Below, in pieces: positions 27,089 through 35,186 of a stretch of 64,000 nt of DNA; the first letter of the stretch is position 1, and each line of letters starts with the position of its first letter. Origin of the DNA: Niabella sp. (GTDB lineage Bacteria; Bacteroidota; Bacteroidia; Chitinophagales; Chitinophagaceae); the NCBI RefSeq assembly GCF_030150205.1, contig NZ_JASLGT010000002.1:417952-481951 (forward strand), given 5' to 3'. A program made the position numbers and the translations under genes. The notes under the pieces are model-generated. The model was not told the DNA's origin, did no database searches, and saw only the letters and a program-made list of their open reading frames with translations.

Positions 27089-27188
27089 TATCTTTGCGCC
27101 GGTTAAGTATTCCGGAACTAACTGCTTTTAATGGGAATATCCTTCAGCTTTCATGTTGGCATGAAAGTTTTGAAGGATATTCTTTTTT
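27089..27188 (+). ncRNA. Candidate small RNA with long terminator hairpin
   Basis: A TATCTTTG -7 element (27089-27096) is followed by a potential CCGG...CCGG hairpin (about 27099-27115) and a long two-part hairpin: outer stem GAATATCCTTCA / TGAAGGATATTC (27135-27146, 27171-27182), inner stem CTTTCATG-TTGG-CATGAAAG (27148-27167), then six T (27183-27188). A transcript of ~85-90 nt is predicted. An open frame that crosses this hairpin has no protein-like features. No known RNA family recognised. The rest of the gap (27189-27447) shows nothing further. Confidence 0.6.
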
Positions 27189-27447
27189 ACGCGATTATCT
27201 ATCTATGAAAGGAAGTGAATGCCAGGTCATTAAACGGAACCGGTCGCAGATGCGGGGCTGGGATGCCGGCACTTTAAAGCTAATAATCCATTGATAACAG
27301 ACTGGTATCTATTTATTAAAATGGTTGTGCTCTTAAAAGGTTTGTGGAGACACAAATCATGACTTGTGCCGCGGGCAGTATTCTCACTGACCGTGCATAA
27401 ATTGATAAAGCTATTGTTGATACCGGTTGGGTGTAATGGCCGGATGT

Positions 27448-28425
27448 TTACATAAACAGGGCCAGCTGCATGATCTCTGCTTCGGGTTGCTTTTTTTGTT
27501 TTTTGCCTTCTACTGTCTCAACGGGTTTGTCATTTTCAAAATAATGGTTTACCCGGTTAATATCAATGCCGGTTACCCGTTCTGTGCCTTCATTGTTCAT
27601 TTTTTTATGAATGGTTAGCTGGCAGTTGATGGCAGTACCGTTTTTGAACTGGACTTTTCCGGATTGCACCAGTTTTTTAAATTCCTTAGATTGCATGGTA
27701 AAGGAGCGGGGGCGTCCCTGGTACATACCGGTCCATTTGTAACTGCTCTTTTTTAATACCGGTGAAATGATTTCGATATCCACATCATCCACTTCTTCGG
27801 GTTCCAGCTTATTGGTGGTAAGTATATAGGCGCCAAATTCATGCCGGGTCAGTCTTTTTTCCTGTGTGGCGGAAGCTTCATGCTCTTCCAGGGCTGTAAA
27901 GCGCACGCTGGTAATTTTGGAATACCGGGTCAGCAGTTCAAAGAAATTCGACCGCCGCTTTTTAATGATATTGCTGGTGTCGAGGTTTTCGCAACTGGCG
28001 ATCAACTGCAGCTTCAGCTTTTCAATCTGCAGCCGCAGCCGTTCGTTATCGGCCGGCATAAACGCTGCGGTTTCCATCAGCTGTTCAATCAGCTTGCGGG
28101 CACTATCACCTGCAGAAGCCGACAATGGCGAAGTAATTACTGCCACCAGGGCTGCCGTAGCGATGGTAACGGCTGCCGCTGCCGTTTTTGTTTCTTTTTT
28201 TAATGTTACTCTAAAGCGCCGTTTGAATCCCTTTTCCAGCAGCGGTGCTGTTTCAATGATAACGCGCAATTTGAGACGGGATGCTACTTCCCGTACCAAC
28301 GCCAGTAATTCATACTCGCATTTATTCTGCACCAGCGCATCCATTAAATGCGTGGCTTCTTCAAAAAAATATTCTACTTCAATACAGTTACTGCCTGTAT
28401 GAAACGCTGCTGTGTTTATGCTCAT
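27448..28425 (-). CDS. Protein of unknown function with one hydrophobic segment
   Basis: 325 residues, family not recognised. Residues 1-80 are mixed alpha/beta and Cys-poor; 81-101 form an Ala/Val/Ile-rich hydrophobic segment (AAAAVTIATAALVAVITS) that could be a membrane helix; 110-160 are coiled-coil-like (NERLRLQIEKLKLQLI); the rest is charged, ending with EVDDVDIEI and a lysine-rich tail. No signal peptide. The start ATG at 28425 is preferred because a TTG-N20-TACTTTCG promoter lies just upstream; the longer frame to 28482 would start inside or before it. Confidence 0.65.
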   Translation of the reverse strand: MSINTAAFHTGSNCIEVEYFFEEATHLMDALVQNKCEYELLALVREVASRLKLRVIIETAPLLEKGFKRRFRVTLKKETKTAAAAVTIATAALVAVITSPLSASAGDSARKLIEQLMETAAFMPADNERLRLQIEKLKLQLIASCENLDTSNIIKKRRSNFFELLTRYSKITSVRFTALEEHEASATQEKRLTRHEFGAYILTTNKLEPEEVDDVDIEIISPVLKKSSYKWTGMYQGRPRSFTMQSKEFKKLVQSGKVQFKNGTAINCQLTIHKKMNNEGTERVTGIDINRVNHYFENDKPVETVEGKKQKKQPEAEIMQLALFM

Positions 28426-28447
28426 TGCTTTTCTGCTTTCTTCAGGG

Positions 28448-28478
28448 GCTGCGAAAGTAGCGCTTTTTTTAACGGGCA
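28448..28478 (-). promoter_or_regulatory. Promoter of the 27448-28425 gene
   Basis: Reading on the minus strand: TTG, 20 nt, TACTTTCG, about 25 nt before the 28425 start. One mismatch to TAnnTTTG. Confidence 0.55.
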
Positions 28479-28928
28479 GCAAGTAGGCTGATGGTCTACA
28501 TGATTTGTTTTAACCGCGAGGCGCGCAACGTATCCGCAAAGATTGCAGTGGAATAGCCGGTGGCCGATGGTATGGCGTCCTTCGCGTGTTCCTTGTGTCC
28601 CTTGCGGTTTATTTTTAACCGCGAGGCGCGCCAGGTTGTCCGCCGTGGGTTAATCTTGCGCGTGTTTGCATGAGCAGGTACCCGGTTTACGCTCTAAAAA
28701 TAAATTATAAAATAATTTAATGAGTTTTAAGGGCTTCTGAAGCTTCCTTAGGTTAATACCTGGTTTAATTGAATTAATTGATATACATTGTGTTGCTGTG
28801 TATCTTTTACAGGAATGGAAAGGACGCCTGAAGGTTTAAATGTTAAAGAAATTATAAATATATTTTTGCTGAGCGAAAGGGCTTCCCGCGGTTGTAGCTT
28901 AGGATATCCTTTAAGCAAAACAACGGCT
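28479..28928. other. Intergenic region with AACCGCGAGGCGCG repeats
   Basis: The word TTAACCGCGAGGCGCGC occurs at about 28511 and 28616, with CCTTGCGGTTTATTTTT between them, a dispersed repeat that recalls the 11426-12143 family in reverse orientation. The right part holds the upstream region of the coiled-coil gene; an open frame extends into it to 28788 but looks untranslated. Confidence 0.5.
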
Positions 28929-29501
28929 ATGTTAACCCTGTCCCTTTCCCAGGTAACCAATCTTTCGGCATGCGAAGCCTCATTGAAGCAGGCATATAGA
29001 AAGCAAAAGACTTTTTTATGGAAGAAACTGGGGCTCGAATTGCAGATAGAGCATCATTTGGATGCCGTATCTGAAATAGACGACTTATTATATAGAAAAA
29101 GCGTGGACCTGCAGCGGGTTTCCATGGGTATCGACGGCCTGCCGGAAAAGGCCCGGAAAAAACGGGAACATGAACAGGCGCGGCTGCAGCTGGATATATT
29201 GTTGCTGGAAGAACGTAGAGAAAAGCGAAAGCCGGAACGGTTGATAGAAAAAGAAACGAGCCTGCAATGCCTGGAAGTAAGCCTTGAGCAACTGTCCTCA
29301 GTGATATTGGAGCTGGAAGCCCATAAGATCCGGCTACAGAAGGAGGCCGCCAATAATGAGATAGCTGATCCCGAAACCGGAACGGCATCTGCTGCCATTC
29401 CGGTTTTAAAGGCGGTGACGCCCCGGCAACCGGCCAATCTGCCTGTTAAGAAAAATGATCCGGGAGCGCCGCCGCATCCAAACGGGTATCTGTCCGGGTA
29501 A
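28929..29501 (+). CDS. Charged coiled-coil protein of unknown function
   Basis: 190 residues from the ATG at 28929 (MLTLSLSQVTNLSACEASL). The middle (about 20-150) is rich in K, R, E, L and Q with heptad-like spacing (for example ARKKREHEQARLQLDILLLE), giving a long coiled coil; the C-terminus is Pro/Asn-rich and flexible. No signal peptide, membrane segment or known domain. An earlier in-frame start (28788) is possible but that stretch is Cys-rich and not protein-like. It ends 2 nt before the convergent dehydrogenase gene. Confidence 0.6.
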   Translation: MLTLSLSQVTNLSACEASLKQAYRKQKTFLWKKLGLELQIEHHLDAVSEIDDLLYRKSVDLQRVSMGIDGLPEKARKKREHEQARLQLDILLLEERREKRKPERLIEKETSLQCLEVSLEQLSSVILELEAHKIRLQKEAANNEIADPETGTASAAIPVLKAVTPRQPANLPVKKNDPGAPPHPNGYLSG

Positions 29502-29503
29502 AA

Positions 29504-30727
29504 TTACCGGCCGATCCTGTAAATATTTCCCTTATCCGTAATGGTATAAAGCGTGCCATTTACACAGGCAATATCGCGGAAGCGCTCGTCCCTGTTGGTC
29601 AGTAACCGCTCTTCGCCAACCACTTTATTGTTTTTGATCACCAGCCGGTCAACATGCTGTCCGCTGAGGGAAGCCACAAACAAATTGTTTTTCCATTCAG
29701 GGATCGCATTACCCCGGTAGAAACAGATACCGCTGGGCGAAATAACCGGGTCCCAGTAATAAACCGGCTGTTCCATTCCTTTGTGCTGTTGCAGGGCGTC
29801 GCCCACTTTTGAACCGTTGTATTCGATACCATAGGTGATCACCGGCCAGCCATAATTTCTTCCGGCACGTACGATATTGATCTCATCACCGCCCCGGGGA
29901 CCAAATTCGGCCTCCCATGCTTCTCCCGTTGCAGGATTTATATCCAATCCCTGGGGATTGCGATGCCCGTAGCTGTATATCTCCGGCATAGCATCCGCTT
30001 TCTTCAGGAACGGATTGCCTGCCGCTGGTTTACCACTGGTAGTGATCCTGAATATTTTTCCAAGCCCGGACTGCAATAGCTGCGCCTGTGCCCGGCCTTC
30101 AAGGATGGATCGTTCGCCCACCGCTACCAGGAGGTTCCCGGATGCATCAAAAACGATGCGCGAGCCAAAGTGCAGATTGCTGTTCAACGCCGGTGTGGCA
30201 CGGAAGATCACGGATACATTTTCCACTTTCCCTGCGGCTTCATTCAAATTGCCCCTGGCTACGGCGGTTAAGTTGCCCTTCCCCTGTTTTTCAGCATAGG
30301 TCCAGTAAATCATTTTATTGCGGGCATAATTAGGGTCAAAGGCCACATCCAGTAATCCGCCCTGGCCCGATAGGTCAACTGCCGGAAAACCGGTAATGGT
30401 TTTTACCAGGGTTCCATCGCCATTGCGTATTTCCATATGGCCCGATTTTACCGTAACCATCAGCCGGCCATCAGGCATGGCTACAATGGCAAAAGGGGCA
30501 CTTATTTTTTCCGCAATTTTTGTCACCTTGTAGCTTGCAGTGGTTTTAACACCTTTTATCCGGGTTTGTCCGCTGAACGCGGGTTTGTAATCGCTGTTGG
30601 GCGCTTTGGTTTCTACAGCAGGCAGGGTATCTGCAGGATGCATCAGAAACGGTTTGTTGCCTGCTGTAGCCGCTGCACCGGTAAGAAAGAAGGAAGCCGA
30701 AAGAAGGATCGGAGTTTTGATATGCAT
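29504..30727 (-). CDS. PQQ-dependent sugar dehydrogenase (glucose/sorbosone dehydrogenase fold)
   Basis: A 407-residue exported protein of the soluble glucose/sorbosone dehydrogenase family, a six-bladed beta-propeller that usually binds PQQ and Ca2+ and oxidises aldose sugars in the periplasm. Signal peptide about 1-22. Family landmarks: FAIVAMPDGRLMVTVKSG, DLSGQGGLLDVAFDPNYA, NLHFGSRIVFD, YSYGHRNPQGLDINPATGE and WEAEFGPRGGDEINIV. The YGHRNPQG loop carries residues known to contact PQQ in this family. Sugar specificity cannot be read. No PQQ biosynthesis genes in the window. Confidence 0.88.
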   Translation of the reverse strand: MHIKTPILLSASFFLTGAAATAGNKPFLMHPADTLPAVETKAPNSDYKPAFSGQTRIKGVKTTASYKVTKIAEKISAPFAIVAMPDGRLMVTVKSGHMEIRNGDGTLVKTITGFPAVDLSGQGGLLDVAFDPNYARNKMIYWTYAEKQGKGNLTAVARGNLNEAAGKVENVSVIFRATPALNSNLHFGSRIVFDASGNLLVAVGERSILEGRAQAQLLQSGLGKIFRITTSGKPAAGNPFLKKADAMPEIYSYGHRNPQGLDINPATGEAWEAEFGPRGGDEINIVRAGRNYGWPVITYGIEYNGSKVGDALQQHKGMEQPVYYWDPVISPSGICFYRGNAIPEWKNNLFVASLSGQHVDRLVIKNNKVVGEERLLTNRDERFRDIACVNGTLYTITDKGNIYRIGR

Positions 30728-30883
30728 AACGTTGTTTTATAAAAATGGATGATAAAAATAGGGGATCCTGCAGGGAAACACCCTGTTAAAACGATTTTAT
30801 TTTGTGATGAAATACAATAACTGGATTTGTTGGAGCGGGCCACAGGCGGCAGTAAGTTCCGGTATTATGAAGGTCTTTGTTTC

Positions 30884-31300
30884 TTAGCCGGCCACTGCTG
30901 CCTTTTGAGGTTTTGCCACGCCGTTACTTGCCGGCTCCGGACCGGTCATTTTAAGCGTGCCGTTGTACTGGCCGCCCAGCTCTACTTCAAAGGCCGCTAC
31001 TTCGATGTCTCCGTCGATCAGGCCGGTGCTTTTAATATACAGGTAGCGGCAATGGATATTGCCATATAGCTTCCCGTGCACGACTATAATATTGCTTGTT
31101 ACGGAACCTTTAATCTCCGATTTTTCTCCAAGAATAATGCCTTCCTTAAGTTCAATATTCCCTTCTACTTTCCCATCGATGCGGATGGCGCCTTCACCGG
31201 ATATATTGCCTTTAATAAGCATGCCTTCATCAATCACCGTGTTGATGGCAATATTGTCCAGATTTGTTTTTTTATCCCTGGATGTATTCTTTTGAAACAT
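30884..31300 (-). CDS. Bactofilin-family polymer-forming protein
   Basis: A 138-residue bactofilin: a right-handed beta-helix that polymerises into filaments for cell shape or envelope positioning. Repeating beta-turn units run through about 20-110 (GNISGEGAIRIDGKVEGNIE, LGEKSEIKGSVTSN, VHGKLYGNI), with flexible termini, the C-terminal tail being Pro/Ala-rich. Four nt separate it from the upstream M23 peptidase gene, the known bactofilin-LytM pairing in which the peptidase works with the filament on peptidoglycan. Confidence 0.92.
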   Translation of the reverse strand: MFQKNTSRDKKTNLDNIAINTVIDEGMLIKGNISGEGAIRIDGKVEGNIELKEGIILGEKSEIKGSVTSNIIVVHGKLYGNIHCRYLYIKSTGLIDGDIEVAAFEVELGGQYNGTLKMTGPEPASNGVAKPQKAAVAG

Positions 31301-31304
31301 AGCG

Positions 31305-32132
31305 TTACAGTTTTGTATAAGGCGAAGGATCTGTTCGCACCCCGTTGATCAGGATCTCATAATGCAGATGCGGACCGGTACTTCTACCCGTGCTGCCCAC
31401 TTCTCCAATCTTGTCACCGGAGCGTATCTGTTGTTGTTGTTTTACGTTTATTTTTGATAAGTGTCCGTATAAGGTCTGAAAGCCGTGCTGATGCTGCACG
31501 ATCACACAGTTTCCATATCCGCCCTTTACCCCCGCAAAGACAACGATGCCGTCTGCGGTCGTTTTTACGGTTTCCCCGGTCTCCCCGCTAAAATCAAGAC
31601 CGGTGTGGCCTTCTACCGAGCCCGTTCCGAACGGATTGTAGCGATGTCCGAATCCCGACGTCTGTTCTCCAAAATGAGGACGTCCGATAGGGGTATGGCG
31701 GATCACCTCTTCGGCCTTCACCAGCTCCGTATCGTAGAAGCTGGCTACCGCGTCAATATCCGTCATATCAAAGTTTGCCGGGCCGCCGGCATTCTTCACG
31801 ACCAGCTTCGATAATCCCCTGTCTGTAAGCAACTGGTTGATCTGCTGCATCCGCTGATCGATCGATTTGAAGGTGGCCTTTACTTTATCTACATTGACGG
31901 CTTCCTGTATGCGATGCACCTGTTCCAGCCGGCTTTTATAAGCAAGGGTATAAAAATGGCTTGTTTTTTTAAAGATAAAAAAGCAAAGCGATGCGCATAA
32001 AAGAAGCATGAGTATGATGCCGCCGATCAGATATTTCCGCCATGATAGCAGCAAGGCCGTAGGAACCTGGATCGCTTTTTTTTCCTTGCCAGAATTATTA
32101 ACAAACAACACAGAGGTTTTATGTTTGAGCAT
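31305..32132 (-). CDS. M23-family (LytM) peptidoglycan endopeptidase, membrane-anchored
   Basis: 275 residues: N-terminal cytosolic tail, one membrane helix (about 31-53, LIGGIILMLLLCASLCFFIF), a coiled region (about 65-105) and a C-terminal M23 domain. Zinc-binding motifs: HTGLDF (HxxxD), and HLHYE (HxH) near the end. It hydrolyses peptide cross-links in murein in the periplasm. Both metal motifs are intact, so it should be active rather than an EnvC-like activator. Co-transcribed with the downstream bactofilin. Confidence 0.92.
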   Translation of the reverse strand: MLKHKTSVLFVNNSGKEKKAIQVPTALLLSWRKYLIGGIILMLLLCASLCFFIFKKTSHFYTLAYKSRLEQVHRIQEAVNVDKVKATFKSIDQRMQQINQLLTDRGLSKLVVKNAGGPANFDMTDIDAVASFYDTELVKAEEVIRHTPIGRPHFGEQTSGFGHRYNPFGTGSVEGHTGLDFSGETGETVKTTADGIVVFAGVKGGYGNCVIVQHQHGFQTLYGHLSKINVKQQQQIRSGDKIGEVGSTGRSTGPHLHYEILINGVRTDPSPYTKL

Positions 32133-32649
32133 GGCTGAATACGTTTCGGCGACGTAAGATACGGTAAATCCGTCGCATGATAAAAAAACAATCTATGAAA
32201 AGCGGACGTGCGCTTTTCTGTCCATATCCGCCGGTATAACGCACCTGGTCATGGATGCGTCAATGGCTTTTAAGTAGCTGCAATGGCTTTTTATTCGGGG
32301 CAGGGTTATGCGTTATATAGCAGAAAAATGCCCCTTTTTGCAGGTGAGGACCGTAATTTGCTGACTTTTATTTTTGGTTGGATATCATGATGAGTATTTT
32401 TGTAACTAATTGATTTTTATCTTTTTATAGTTAATCAGGTGTTGCTGCACACCCTATAAACGATCAAATATTGGTTTTATTCAGCCTTTTGCAGGCCGTA
32501 GCTTTGTGTTATCAATTTAAAAAAAGTGCATTACAACGCACTCCATTGAGCTCAACAACCAGGATTCGCTTGTCTCGTTTTTGTTTGCCGCCCGGCGATA
32601 TTGACCATAGAAGAAATTATTGTAAAGAATAAACAAAAGGAGACGTAAA
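32133..32649. other. Long upstream region of the small secreted protein operon
   Basis: The left part is the divergent promoter area of the LytM-bactofilin operon. A TAGCTTTG -7 element at 32499-32506 would start a transcript carrying the 31-codon ORF and the secreted-protein gene. No -33 TTG at the proper spacing and no other structure recognised. Confidence 0.45.
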
Positions 32650-32745
32650 ATGAAAGCTTTATTAACAAAAGCTGCAAATGCAGCCTACCAGTTGGGAATC
32701 TTATTTTCCAATACCATTACCACAAAGAACATCTACATTAAATAG
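32650..32745 (+). CDS. Possible 31-residue small protein or leader peptide
   Basis: ATG AAA GCT... to TAG encodes 31 residues (MKALLTKAANAAYQLGILFS and on, ending NIYIK). An AGGAG sequence (32638-32642) lies 7 nt before the ATG, unusual in this phylum and therefore suggestive. The peptide could form an amphipathic or short membrane helix. It ends 52 nt before the secreted-protein gene, probably on the same transcript. No known family; a leader-peptide role is speculation. Confidence 0.45.
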   Translation: MKALLTKAANAAYQLGILFSNTITTKNIYIK

Positions 32746-32797
32746 CAGATGTATTTATAAACTAGAACCTTAATAAAAAATCATAAAAACAATTACC

Positions 32798-33196
32798 ATG
32801 AAAATTAAAGTATTATCAATCGTTTTAGCTGCAGTTTTGGCCACTACTATTGCTGCAAACAATGTAATCGCAAACGACAATGTGGATGCTCCTGTTGAGT
32901 TAAAATACATCAACAACGCAAATACAGAGTCTCCAATTTACCAGCTGCGTTTAAACAACCTGAACAAGGGTACATATGCCGTTGCTATTAAAGATGAAAC
33001 CGGTGAGCTGTTGTACAATGAAACGGTTTCAGGTGCTAAGATCGTACGGAACTACCGGTTCGATACGCAGTTACCCGCAAACGTAAAGCTGACTTTTGAA
33101 GTAAGCGATGTAAAGAATAACACCGTTAAAGTATACAACATCAGCAAATCTGCCAAAACAGTTGAAGTGGTTGTTGTAAACGAGGTAGTAAAATAA
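32798..33196 (+). CDS. Small secreted beta-rich protein of unknown function
   Basis: 132 residues with a signal peptide (MKIKVLSIVLAAVLATTIAA). The mature part (about 25-132) is one beta-sandwich-like domain with patterns such as YQLRLNNLNKGTYAVAIKD and GELLYNETVSG, resembling the short tail-like beta domains of Bacteroidota surface proteins (the K.TYAV.I motif recalls T9SS-type C-terminal domains, but the required final lysine-rich end is not typical). Low Cys, Asn-rich. The 5' region is long and has the small ORF; a terminator follows. Confidence 0.7.
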   Translation: MKIKVLSIVLAAVLATTIAANNVIANDNVDAPVELKYINNANTESPIYQLRLNNLNKGTYAVAIKDETGELLYNETVSGAKIVRNYRFDTQLPANVKLTFEVSDVKNNTVKVYNISKSAKTVEVVVVNEVVK

Positions 33197-33224
33197 CCAG
33201 TAAATAATCGTTGTTAAAACGCAG

Positions 33225-33252
33225 GAGCTGTCCATAAGGACGGCTCTTTTTT
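33225..33252 (+). terminator. Intrinsic terminator of the small secreted protein gene
   Basis: Stem GAGCTGTCC / GGACGGCTC (33225-33233 and 33238-33246, one mismatch) with an ATAA loop, then six T. Confidence 0.85.
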
Positions 33253-33380
33253 ATGCCATCATGAACCGGCATTCACGTTCATCTTATAAACCCCTTGTAA
33301 AAACAAATGGCCTGTGATGGTTGGGAAAGTTGCAGCACAGCCCTCGGCGGTTGGTAGGCGGGGAAACATACCCGTATAGC

Positions 33381-33615
33381 TGAGCGCCTCGAGAAAAATG
33401 AGATCCTTCCGCTCCGCTTTGCTTCGGTCAGGATGACGATAGCGCGTTTAGTCCTTGCCAAAGCTGAGGTTCTCGTAAAAATGCTTGATGGTAAGGTGTT
33501 TTATCTTCTAAAGATCCATCATTGTTTTGTCATGTTGAGGCGCAGACTAAACATCCGGGTATTGGTGAGCGGCCCGACAAGTATGAGATCTTTCCGGTCA
33601 GGATGACGATAGCGG
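33381..33615. repeat. Two copies of a TGAGCG...GATGACGATAGCG repeat
   Basis: Copies at 33381-33450 and 33565-33615 share TGAGCG(C/G)CTCGA-like starts, ATGAGATC(C/T)TTCCG and GGTCAGGATGACGATAGCG. The first has an extra GCTCCGCTTTGCTTC insert. Between genes; this and the flanking gap (33197-33755) hold no coding frame I can support. Confidence 0.7.
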
Positions 33616-33696
33616 GATTTATCATCACCTCGTTCTTCTTTGCGACACAAATTTTTGAAAAGGAATTTCGGTAAAGATGATAACGGGCAAAAAAAA

Positions 33697-33732
33697 TGAG
33701 CGACATTCTTTGAGAATAACCGCTCATTTTTT
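33697..33732 (-). terminator. Bidirectional terminator after the oxoamine synthase gene
   Basis: Stem AAATGAGCG / CGCTCATTT with T/A runs on both flanks, 24 nt past the stop codon at 33756 (minus strand). Confidence 0.8.
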
Positions 33733-33755
33733 TATGATTGAATAAGATGGCTGTA

Positions 33756-35015
33756 TTACGAGCGCTCTGCCATATCCGGAATGGCGTTTGTTTTGTAGGC
33801 GCCGATATCCAGTTTTTCTTTTACTGCAGAGAATGCTTCTAAAGTAGCTTCAATATCCGCATCGGTATGACTGGCAGTTGGAATGAGGCGGTAAATAATA
33901 TGTCCTTTCGGAATGACCGGGTATACTACAATGGAGCAGAAGATGCGGTAATTTTCCCGGAGGTCCATTACCATTGCTGTAGCTTCTTCAACACCGCCTT
34001 TCATATAGATCGGTGTAACCACCGAGTCGGTAGTACCAATGTCAAAGCCGCGTTCTCTTAAACCGTTTTGCAGTTTTAACGCATTGTCCCAAAGCTGTTG
34101 TTTTAATTCGGGACGGGTGCGCAAAAGCTCCAGCCGTTTCAGGTTGCCCACTACCAGCGGCATGGGCAGGCTTTTGGCAAAGATCTGGCTGCGGATATTG
34201 TAACGGATATAATCAATGATCTGGCGATCGCCGGCAACAAAAGCACCGATGGAGGCCATTGATTTTGCAAAGGTGGAAAAATAAATATCGATCTGGTCCT
34301 GTACGCCCTGCTCTTCACCGGCACCGGCACCGGTTTTACCCAGGGTACCAAACCCGTGCGCATCATCCACCAGCAGGCGGAAATCGTATTTGCCTTTTAA
34401 TGCCGTAATTTCTTTCAGTTTACCCTGGTCTCCGGCCATGCCAAAAACGCCTTCGGTGATTACCAGGATACCGCCTGATTTTTGTTTTTCGATCAGCGCC
34501 GTGGCCCGTTCCATTTGTTTTTCAAAGTCTTCAATATTGTTGTGTTTGAAAACAAAACGATGGCCCGGATGCAGTCTTAACCCGTCGATGATGCAGGCAT
34601 GACTTTCGGCATCATAAACGATCACATCATGACGGCTGCACAGCACATCAATGATGCTTACCATACCCTGGTAGCCAAAATTCAGTAGTACGGCATCTTC
34701 CTTACTTACAAAGGCGGCCAGTTCCGCTTCCAGCTGTTCGTGCAGGTTAGAGTTTCCGCTCATCATGCGGGCACCCATGGGTAATGCAAGACCATATTGA
34801 GCAGCGCCATCGGCATCGGCCTTCCTGATTTCAGGGTGATTGGCCAGTCCCAGGTAGTTATTCAGGCTCCATACAATAACGTCGTTACCCCGGAATTTCA
34901 TAACACTGCCAATCTCTCCCTCCAGTTTTGGAAACGCAAAATAACCGTGTGCCCGTTCCCGGTGTTGACCAATGGGTCCGTAATTTTTTAATAGCCGCTC
35001 AAAAATGTCTGCCAT
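33756..35015 (-). CDS. Alpha-oxoamine synthase (serine palmitoyltransferase-like, PLP-dependent)
   Basis: 419 residues of the family that condenses an amino acid with an acyl thioester: serine palmitoyltransferase, glycine C-acetyltransferase, KBL and biotin KAPA synthase. PLP Lys251 sits in FSTFAKSMASIGAF, with VDDAHGFGTLG and YDAESHACIIDG around it. The N-terminus (MADIFERLLKNYGPI) and length fit Bacteroidota sphingolipid enzymes; it has no membrane helix. Cysteate as substrate (sulfonolipid CFAT activity) is equally possible and would fit the nearby phosphosulfolactate synthase gene. Acyl chain and amino-acid specificity are not readable. Confidence 0.85.
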   Translation of the reverse strand: MADIFERLLKNYGPIGQHRERAHGYFAFPKLEGEIGSVMKFRGNDVIVWSLNNYLGLANHPEIRKADADGAAQYGLALPMGARMMSGNSNLHEQLEAELAAFVSKEDAVLLNFGYQGMVSIIDVLCSRHDVIVYDAESHACIIDGLRLHPGHRFVFKHNNIEDFEKQMERATALIEKQKSGGILVITEGVFGMAGDQGKLKEITALKGKYDFRLLVDDAHGFGTLGKTGAGAGEEQGVQDQIDIYFSTFAKSMASIGAFVAGDRQIIDYIRYNIRSQIFAKSLPMPLVVGNLKRLELLRTRPELKQQLWDNALKLQNGLRERGFDIGTTDSVVTPIYMKGGVEEATAMVMDLRENYRIFCSIVVYPVIPKGHIIYRLIPTASHTDADIEATLEAFSAVKEKLDIGAYKTNAIPDMAERS

Positions 35016-35062
35016 ATAATGATTCGATTTTAAATAAAATAATGCGCAAATATACGATAGTT

Positions 35063-35184
35063 CAGGCGTCAGGCGTCAGCTATCAGCCATTAGCTGTTAG
35101 CTATCAGCCATTAGCTGTTAGCTATCAGCCGGTAGCCTTTAGCCATCAGCTGTGTCTACTGAAAGCTAATGGCTGATAGCTGAG
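35063..35184. repeat. TATCAGCCATTAGCTG-type interspersed repeat
   Basis: Tandem words of the form TAGCTATCAGCCATTAGCTG, with an inverted copy (CTAATGGCTGATAGCTGAG) at the right end, so the tract could fold back on itself. Part of the same dispersed family as the tracts near 8570, 9080, 9310, 13130, 57930, 58080 and 59640. Confidence 0.75.
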
Positions 35185-35186
35185 TG

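Noticed and set aside
27070..27294. 74-codon frame after paralog 3
   Set aside because: It crosses the two-part hairpin of the sRNA candidate, has no homology signs and its composition is not protein-like.
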